Positions 56,815-64,000 of a stretch of 64,000 bases of DNA are shown one piece after another (position 1 is the first letter of the stretch; every line of letters begins with the position of its first letter). Under the pieces are notes generated by a model, which was not told the DNA's origin, did no database searches, and saw only the letters and a list, made by a program, of their open reading frames with translations. Made by a program: the position numbers and the translations under genes. This DNA comes from Ricordea florida (taxonomy: Eukaryota > Cnidaria > Anthozoa > Corallimorpharia > Ricordeidae): assembly GCA_949710005.1 (NCBI GenBank), contig OX453274.1, positions 38,164,214-38,228,213 of the forward strand, in the 5' to 3' direction.

Positions 56815-58900
56815 CTATTCACTATCACCTTAAAAATCACAATCAACAGCATAATTATAAATGCATCATTGACCAAGTGTGATTCCAAGATGATTGCATA
56901 TTGACTGAGTTCTTTTTTTAATTGTCTTTTTAGCCAAGACAACATCAAGGTCAATAAAAACACAAAAAAAGAATGAGACCAATACCAAGTCACTGCAACT
57001 GACTCAGCTTGGTCAATAAAAGATTTATTACTTGGCAATCAAAGGGACAAAGCTGGCAATCCAGAGTGGGCACGATAAGCCCATCTTGCAGGGTTTTCAA
57101 TAAGAATTGTCGTAGCAGGAGAATTGTGTAAAGTAACAGGAGAATATTCTGAAAGCATTCCACATCTTAATTTAAAACTAGCTCAGGCCATCTAAACTTG
57201 GCCAGAGAATTCTTTCTAGTAGCCAGAGAATTCTCTGATCTCTGATACCTAATGAACACTCTACATCTTGCCCGCTCAGGTAGCCAATCAGAACTCAGGA
57301 TTCACCTCGTCTTGCCTGCTTATGGAACCAGCCATATAACAAAAACATCTTACAGAATCACCTCAGCACGAAACAAAATAAAAGAATGAGGACTTGGGGA
57401 TAATCTATTAATAATCTATAATAATATAATCTATCTAATATAATCTATATTGGCAATTTAAGCCCTAATGTCAAGATCCACATTCTCCGTAACTGACCCA
57501 TTACGTTTTGAAACATAAGGAGAAAATGTTAGAATATCAATGGAGTTCTACACTGGTTACCATTCATTTATTTTCTTCTAAGTAAATCAACAAAATGAAA
57601 AGTATTCCTTTGGAACAAAGTGTTTACCAGAGGAAAATTATGTGCTTTTATTTGGAGGCTTAGAATTGATCATTATGATTTTGACTATTGCTCATACAAG
57701 CGCTCATCAATTCTCTAATTGCTTTTGTAAGTTTTACATTCTAATTTATAGAGAGATACAATGTGCACTTATTAAATAACACTGAAAAAGATCTGAGAAA
57801 TGTCGACTCAACTGATCATAATAACAAACTAAGTAAATGGAATTGAGAGGGCAATCTAGAAGAAACCTGTAAATCCCTCCTTTTAGAAAAATAATGATCT
57901 AATTATTGTAATTCACAAACAGGATCCCAGGTCTGTCCTCGTATACAGGTACATGAGCGAATAACCATTGTGTTTCCTTTGATTAGGAGTCATTTTTTAG
58001 CTGTAATGTATTGTTTGGTCTTTTCAATTGGCTCTTGTGTACCGGTACACAAGGACAGAACCTAGAGCCGGGATCCCGCTCAAAATTTTAAAACGTAGTA
58101 GCAGCTGCGGAAACTGGCCGTGCAATTTGTACTGCCATGATCTTTGGTAAAATAATAAAAAAACCCTCAAAAGAATACAAAGTTGCTACAATAAATGGTA
58201 GATGATGTTTGGCTTCTCTTCGTTAGCTTATGTATCATTTTATGGAATGAATTACTCATTTTACGCAAGTGCCCGATACCTGAGGTCAAGAAACCTGGTG
58301 TATGGCATTTTCCATTCAGTAAGTTTACCCGAAGGGCAAAATCATTCATATCTCACCTTTTTGGTGGAAGAGGAGTGCTCAACTGTCATGGCTGTCGAAG
58401 TTTACAGGCAGCTAATGCTGCCTTAATCTCCTTACATGTTAAAAGACAATGTGATTCAGAAAGTGAATTTTGTCTTCGAAGGTCGGCGCCATTTTTTCGG
58501 TTCGTAATGATTATCCATCATGCTGTACTGGCTGGTACTTAGTTCCCAGCTTCCTTAAAAGTGTGGCGGCTGTTGAATTTCCTTTTTCCTTGGATAAAGT
58601 CCAAGTCCAAATTTCACTTTTGATTGGCAACCAAATTAAAGAGCAAAGCCACACGGTGGTGCTCAGACAATCGTTCACATTTCCCTTGGCTAGGGCTCCT
58701 ATTGATACCAGCATATGGCTGATGGGTATGGCGGCCTTCGCTCGCTGAAAAGGGACTTCCAACTTATGAATTTTACTTAGAAGCGTTACATCACACCGAT
58801 ATTGCTGTATTTGTTTACGTGTTTTTCGTAAATTCGCAAAGTAATATGTTAACTTGTAGTATTGTGCACCCTTGCGGCAGAAACAGGAAAAAAATCGGAA
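56815..58900. other. Upstream USP region, start exon not located
   Basis: The missing ATG exon of the USP gene, which must end in phase 2, should lie here or further right. I found no convincing candidate. Open frames around 58,170-58,760 overlap on both strands and resemble no family. Confidence 0.45.
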
Positions 58901-59066
58901 TTCTTTTATAATTGAAATATAACTTCCGAGTTCCGACTTTTGAGTTCCGACCTCTGTTCCCTGCTAGCAGAGGTCTCGCACTTCCTTCGCTTTGCCGTGA
59001 GAGGCCTCTGCTAATACTGGGAACGACTTCTGAGTTCTGAATTGCGAGTTCTGACTTCTGATAACT
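58901..59066. repeat. GAGTTCCGACTT-type repeat with a short hairpin
   Basis: Repeats of AGTTCCGAC / AGTTCTGAC surround a hairpin, AGCAGAGGTCTCGCAC against GTGAGAGGCCTCTGCT (about 58,966-59,013). It may be related to the AGAAGTC repeats at 61,133. Confidence 0.6.
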
Positions 59067-60507
59067 CCTCATACCCAGGCAAATACAACAAGATGGCGGG
59101 TGCTTTTTTTTTTACAAGTTATTGCTAGTTCCATTATCTGTATTTGTGCAGATACAGTTTTGTGGTTGTGTTTCGCCACAGTACAAACCCACTTTATGTT
59201 AGAATGGAGGATGTATTCGAGTATTTCGAGAGATCATAAAAAAAGACACTTCGTACAAGGCTTTAATAACTGGGGAATTCTGGGGTTTCTGACAGCTCAT
59301 TTACCTATGAGTTTGAAAACTCTTAAACGATGTTTGAATCGCATGGAGCTTAAGCATGTGAATGAGGAGGGTCTGGAAGGGTATTCCCAGGATGGGATTC
59401 GGGAAAACGCAAAATTTATTGATGAGATTCGGGAATTGACTGCTTTTCAGGAAGCGGGATTCCCCAAAATTTTTGCACACGATACGTGATTTTTTTTTTT
59501 GCCCGTCTACCGACCCAAATAAACGGACCAGCAGCGAAAGCGGATCGGCCAGGTGAACACTAATCAAACCAAATTAAATCAAAGAACTTGTCTGATTACT
59601 AAAGTCAATGAAATGCGGGATGTGGGCCGGTTTCTCGTGAAAAAGAAGCGGGAATGCGGGATCAGTACTACCCCTCCCTACCTTCCAGACCCTGATGAAT
59701 GGAAATACAGAGTCGTCTTTATATGATTTCGACCTGGGTGACTGTCGAGTAAACCAACCTACTTATGTTTAAGACCACGCAGAAAATCGCGGTATTTTTC
59801 TGTCGCCATGATCGCAGGAGAGTAGTTTCCATATGATCGCAGTGATCGTAGCAATCTAGCGATCATATGAAAACAATCCTTTAGGCCACTTATGAAACAG
59901 GTACCAGTGCATACTTTGAAAAGAACGCCAATTAGAAACTATGGAAAATATCTTAAGGCTGAAATCGCGTAGCAACAACAACAACAAAAACAACTTAGAA
60001 ATATAACAAAAGATACATTGGGACTGGCCTGCAGTTAGTGAGGCTATTCGAGGCAGGCCAGGCTACATAATTTACTACAAACAAGAAGACGCCTGAAGGC
60101 GTTTACGCTGGATGTGTTGGTTTAAAATTGCTGACGAAGTATGTTTTTTTTTTTTTGCTGATTGTGCGATCATGGATATCCATGGTGCAATCCAACCTGA
60201 CTTGCATGTGATTCGGAGTTACAGCCAATAAAAATCGCACAATTTTTTCGGGACGGGCTCGGGATACGGGAAAGTTAAAAAAACAAGGAAATTTTTGACT
60301 CCCAAGACGACGAAAGGAATGCGCTACCGAATTTTATACGCTGGCTGACTACGTCATCCCGCGTAACTAGACAAATACAAAGAAATTGGACGTTATATAA
60401 GTATATATATATTTGACATTAAATAGATACTATTCTACTTAAATTCAAGGACAATATTAAAGTGAAATTTTAAAAATAAAATAAAATGAAAATAACGGAC
60501 AAGAGAA
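59067..60507. other. Non-coding, no gene supported
   Basis: A 129-codon open frame at 59,100-59,489 lacks any recognisable family and starts at a non-ATG codon. CAAGATGGCGGG at about 59,089 resembles a promoter-type YY1 site on the plus strand, but I see no gene attached to it. Confidence 0.4.
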
Positions 60508-60705
60508 TTACTTTTTTATTTTCACGATGATCGTATCCACATCGATCTAGGAGTCTTCAGTTTCAAGGATATCGAGTAGCATTTCTTTTAGTGATCTTTT
60601 ATTAAAATCATTTTTCGGTCTTTCTTTAAGAATATGAGGTATCCCATTCCAAATTTTGACCCCAGCACGTGAAAAAGCATTTCGTTTGACATTGAGTCGA
60701 GATTC
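60508..60705 (-). pseudogene. 5'-truncated non-LTR retrotransposon (LINE) tail
   Basis: On the minus strand the frame reads NVKRNAFSRAGVKIWNGIPH, LKERPKNDFNKRSLKEMLLD, ILETEDS, stop, IDVDTI, stop. The SRxGVKIWNxIP ... FKKxLKxxLLxILExED pattern is the C-terminal tail of animal LINE reverse-transcriptase proteins. The rest of the element is absent and an internal TAG confirms decay. Confidence 0.72.
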
Positions 60706-60845
60706 TACGCTTATATTTATAGTTTAAGTTTTGAAATTACAAGGAGGAAAAGACGAAAATGTAGGACAATTTTTATCTGGGTTCTGTCTAAGATTTTTCT
60801 GACAGATTTCATAGCTAATGATATTCGAAACAGCTGCATACTATT

Positions 60846-60940
60846 TCCTCTAGTCTCCCTCCCCTCTCACCCTCCCCTCTCACCCTTCCCTCTCACTCCC
60901 CCCTCTCACCCTCCCCTCTCACCCTCCCCTCCCCTAATAT
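60846..60940 (+). repeat. (CTCCCCTCTCAC)n microsatellite
   Basis: About seven units of CCTCCCCTCTCAC/CCTTCCCTCTCAC type. Confidence 0.9.
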
Positions 60941-61132
60941 GCGCAGCAACTCAGAGCTCAGAAGTCGGGACTCACAAGTCGGAAGTGGCCCTTCTCGTTC
61001 ATCGTAGTCCGCTCTGGAGCAGATTCATTCCTTTTGCTTTCATCTCGCTCTCTGCTTATGGAATTAACCAAGAACTGAATCCTTTCATTTCTGCTCCTGT
61101 TTAACATGGCCGCCCACGTCACCTACTGCAAG

Positions 61133-61228
61133 TAGGAAGTCAGAAGTCAGAAATCAGAAGTCAGAAGTCAGAAATCAGAAATCAGAAGTCAGAAGTCGGA
61201 AGACGGAAGCCAGAAGTTGGAAGTCCCT
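61133..61228 (+). repeat. (AGAAGTC)n tandem repeat
   Basis: About twelve 7-bp units (AGAAGTC, AGAAATC, GGAAGAC). Confidence 0.92.
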
Positions 61229-62760
61229 TCTCGACCACCGTAGTACGATAGGGCCACCCTGCACAAAGGGACTACGGGAAAATGAAATATGGAGGAGAAT
61301 TCCTTTCTGGGCGAAACTTCCTTGGCAGCCATATTTCTTTTGCCCACTTGTGTGAACTTCGGCGAAAACACTATCATTTCATGCGAAATGCGTTTCTAAA
61401 AATAATTAGGTCCACCCGATCAACACTATAATAATATATATAACATAATGGAGAAGGACGCTCCTAGCGATGAGCTCCTGGTTTTAAACATTTTATGATG
61501 TCATCTGATATAAATAAGCGAAGAGAACTCGTAGTTACAAAGAATACACTACTTGTTAAATAGCGTGTGCAGACGTTTTCTGTGTCCAATCAGAGGTAAA
61601 GATGGAACCACGTCATTCGTGACTGACCCGTACACGTTTTCCGTCGCCTGCTAGAGATTCCAAGAGGTACTGCCATATATAGGCGCTATGGGTATGTGCC
61701 TCCGTAAAAAGTATGGCTTTTAAGCGCTTAGTGTAAGATAGGGAACCGATATCAGACATTTTGGGTCTAGAATGGGGAATTAATATTTTCCAGGGAAGGA
61801 AAATAGCGACTCTAGAATGGTGTGAAGGTTGGGGGAGGAGAGGGGGGGTCACGGTGATGCTGTTGGGAGATAAGTAGGGGTGCCGAATGGTCCCTTCAAA
61901 TTTTCAAGTGTTCGATCCCTTACCCTTTTATATACCTTTTTTGGCAGAACTGAGATACCCCTTTCGTATTCCTTCCACTGGAAAATAGAACACTGGATCC
62001 CCTTTCTAGCTCTTAGAATGAAGTGAATAAAACGATATTACATCTCATGAACACTGATTTAAGAAACTGATTTCGAAATCCACCAAGCACGCGGATAGAC
62101 TGTTTTGCGAACCCAGCGAGTTTCATTTTTAACTCCTCTAACTGGCCAGTATTGTGAATAAATCGTCAAAAACAGAAAGTCTTCTTGTCATTTTCAATTA
62201 AAACACTACGGTCATGAGGTATGTGTGTTCGAAATATTTTAATGAAAGGCCCTTTTAAATGCCTAAGTGACAGATTTCCCTACCCTTTCATATACTTCGA
62301 TTTGTGAAATCCCTACCCTTTCATATACCTGAAGCGTGAAAAAGGTACCCCTTTCGAGAGAAGCCTCCCCGTATAGGCCATTATAGGGAGTACACCCCAC
62401 CCCCCCCGCAAAAAAATCCCTACAGTTTGCCTCTTCTAGGGCGCGAAGCCACGACCTCCGGACAGATCAGACCCGAACGGGGCAAAGTTGGGAGTGATTA
62501 TATCCGGTGATTGTGGGTTTGAACCCACGTGTAGGTAAGAAGGCCACAATCAGCCAAAAAGGGGTGGTTTCTAGGCTGCTATGTAGCCAGGCTTCCAGCT
62601 GGCGTTGCAGTGGTCACTTTTCATATGATCTGGGCAAGGCATCTTCCTTTCGCCCTCTGTGTTTAGCCTTTTGCTATGTTCATTCGCCCATCGTCCCGCT
62701 GATCTGTAAAAGTTAGCATTCGCTACTCAATCCATCAAAACAGGGACATTAATAACAGTT
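61229..62760. other. Upstream region of the CASK-like gene
   Basis: No protein or RNA gene is seen. It should contain the promoter and 5' untranslated region of the CASK-like gene, and perhaps the USP start exon on the other strand. Confidence 0.45.
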
Positions 62761-62810
62761 ATGGAAAACGGCTTTCCAGCGCGGTTTGACCTTCAAGAAC
62801 AGATTGGAAA
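62761..62810 (+). CDS. CASK: CASK-like coding exon 1
   Basis: 50 bp from the ATG, encoding MENGFPARFDLQEQIGK with the last codon split. Donor GTTAGT. Confidence 0.85.
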
Positions 62811-63826
62811 GTTAGTAGACTCACGATTGCATTGGCTTTCTTTGTAGTATTCCAATGTGGATCCTACCCATTATTTTGCGTGCTTGCCTTGTATTTGGAA
62901 TTTTGGCATTCTTATCTCTCGTTATCGCGTATTGGATGCTTAAGTGTGTATTACTTTCGAATATTGTCGATTGTGAAGCGAAATAATATCTTGTCAATAT
63001 GTTTGCAGAGGTACTTTTAGTGTCATTCGACGATGTTTCGACAAGAAAACCAACCGAGTATGTGCTGTGAAAATTGTGGATATTGCGAAAATGACGTCAA
63101 CGAGTGGACTCACGGAGGAAGGTAAAAAATCTACCTTTTCTGCATTTTTGTTTTTATTTCTCGGTAAACGGAATCCGAATAATTTCTTTCTGTCCTCGAT
63201 ATTTAATTTAATGCGGGCTGGAACAATGAGCTCCAATATATTGCTTCTGATCAAGCAAGCTGTAATGTTGACATGGACACAACTTCAAATTAACTTCTCT
63301 TTGTACCTATGTGCCGAGGAGAAGGCTAGCCCCATTCATATGACGTCGCATGGGAAAAAATCTTTCATGTAGCTCTTTTAGCTTCACTTTTTCAGTTGTA
63401 AACACTTAAAGAAATTAATTAGAGATGCCCTAAGGGAAATAAGTACTCCAAACAACAGGCAATGGTAAAAAAGACCTGATTTGCGTTCGAGAAATTAATA
63501 CGCTAGTACTTAATCCGATATCAATCTCTTTTCTGAGATTTCACCGGCATATTGCAGATAATATTGGCGTTCGTTTTTTTGTGTTTAAAGTCTTTCTATG
63601 GTTTTGGATCTTTAGTGATGCGGTATTACTTTAGTTCGGGGTTTTGTTTTTCTGAGCCGATTTTCCGGTGTTTATGTAACACTTTCTGCTTGACTGACTA
63701 ACTGTTCGAATACTAAGCTTTTCACTCTTTTCTCCTGTAAGTGTCAAAGACTTATTTTCTGTTTTTCTTTCTTAGATCTTCAGAGAGAAGCTCGTATTTG
63801 TCAGAAACTACGGCATCCACACATAG
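62761..63826 (+). CDS. CASK: CASK-like calcium/calmodulin-dependent serine kinase/MAGUK, first three coding exons (partial)
   Basis: The N-terminal kinase domain of a membrane-associated scaffold. Exons 62,761-62,810, 63,009-63,121 and 63,776-63,826 join in phase. They encode MENGFPARFDLQEQIGK, the glycine loop GTFSVIRRC, the VAIK-type Lys in AVKIVDIAKMTS, then GLTEEDLQREARICQKLRHP and HI, at the expected spacing. The AVKIVDxAKxTSxxGLxxEDL stretch is characteristic of CASK. The ATG at 62,761 is the only start that gives the expected short N-terminus. The gene continues past the right edge. Confidence 0.88.
63009..63121 (+). CDS. CASK: CASK-like coding exon 2
   Basis: 113 bp encoding the glycine loop and the catalytic Lys region. 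Acceptor TTTGCAG, donor GTAAAA. Confidence 0.9.
63776..63826 (+). CDS. CASK: CASK-like coding exon 3
   Basis: 51 bp encoding LQREARICQKLRHPHI, with the helix-C Glu. Acceptor TTTCTTAG, donor GTATGT. Confidence 0.9.
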   Translation: MFREKLVFVRNYGIHT

Positions 63827-64000
63827 GTATGTTAGACGTGCTCGCCTTCCGTAAAGGTCTCTTAGTTTGTGGTGGATCTTGTGATAACCTTATCCGTTGG
63901 TCATCCTAAATCGGCTTTGTAATTTGCGGCGCTTCGTTACTGGGTAGGCTACGTATGCATCTCTTCCTTTTCTATTTATTATAAATGAATTATATTCTAA

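Noticed and set aside
58195..58748. Protein-coding gene in overlapping frames at 58.2-58.7 kb
   Set aside because: Frames overlap on both strands with no recognisable domain or splice support.

Overview
The window is animal nuclear DNA, most likely from a cnidarian and probably a stony coral. The case for an animal is direct: two intron-split animal genes can be read. The coral assignment is an inference from the repeats: a tRNA-derived SINE of the kind common in corals, many palindromic MITE-like repeats, a decayed Crypton-type recombinase and a large Polinton. Most of the window is intron or intergenic sequence.

Layout. 1-18,300: no supported gene, only interspersed repeats and one SINE. 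18,323-56,814 (minus strand): a ubiquitin-specific protease of the USP25/USP28 type. I could place 22 coding exons; every splice junction keeps the reading frame and they give 977 residues, including the catalytic Cys, His and Asp boxes. Only the short first exon is missing. 62,761-63,826 (plus strand): the first three coding exons of a CASK-like kinase/scaffold gene, running off the right edge. The interval between these divergent genes holds a LINE tail and simple repeats.

The main feature is a 15,461-bp Polinton (Maverick, or adintovirus-like endogenous virus) at 28,959-44,419. It sits in the USP intron between the exons for the Cys half and the His half of the protease domain. It has 408-bp terminal inverted repeats with no mismatch by eye and a 5-bp duplication, TATAG. 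Its genes are a protein-primed DNA polymerase B (one in-frame stop), a retroviral-type integrase, a hexon-like major capsid protein, an FtsK/A32-type packaging ATPase, a probable penton, and a block of unrecognised proteins, six of them with membrane-type segments. The right end has two minus-strand genes, one of unknown function and one a Cys/His repeat protein. No adenovirus-type maturation protease was recognised.

How it fits together. Polymerase, integrase and terminal repeats are the replication and insertion module; capsid, ATPase, penton and membrane proteins are the particle module. An 8-bp box, T(T/C)TAAA(A/G)(A/G), lies 29-36 nt before the start codon of eleven genes, with a further copy 52 nt before the polymerase, which suggests one shared transcription programme. 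Identical terminal repeats point to a recent insertion, yet the polymerase is interrupted, so this copy is probably young but not autonomous.
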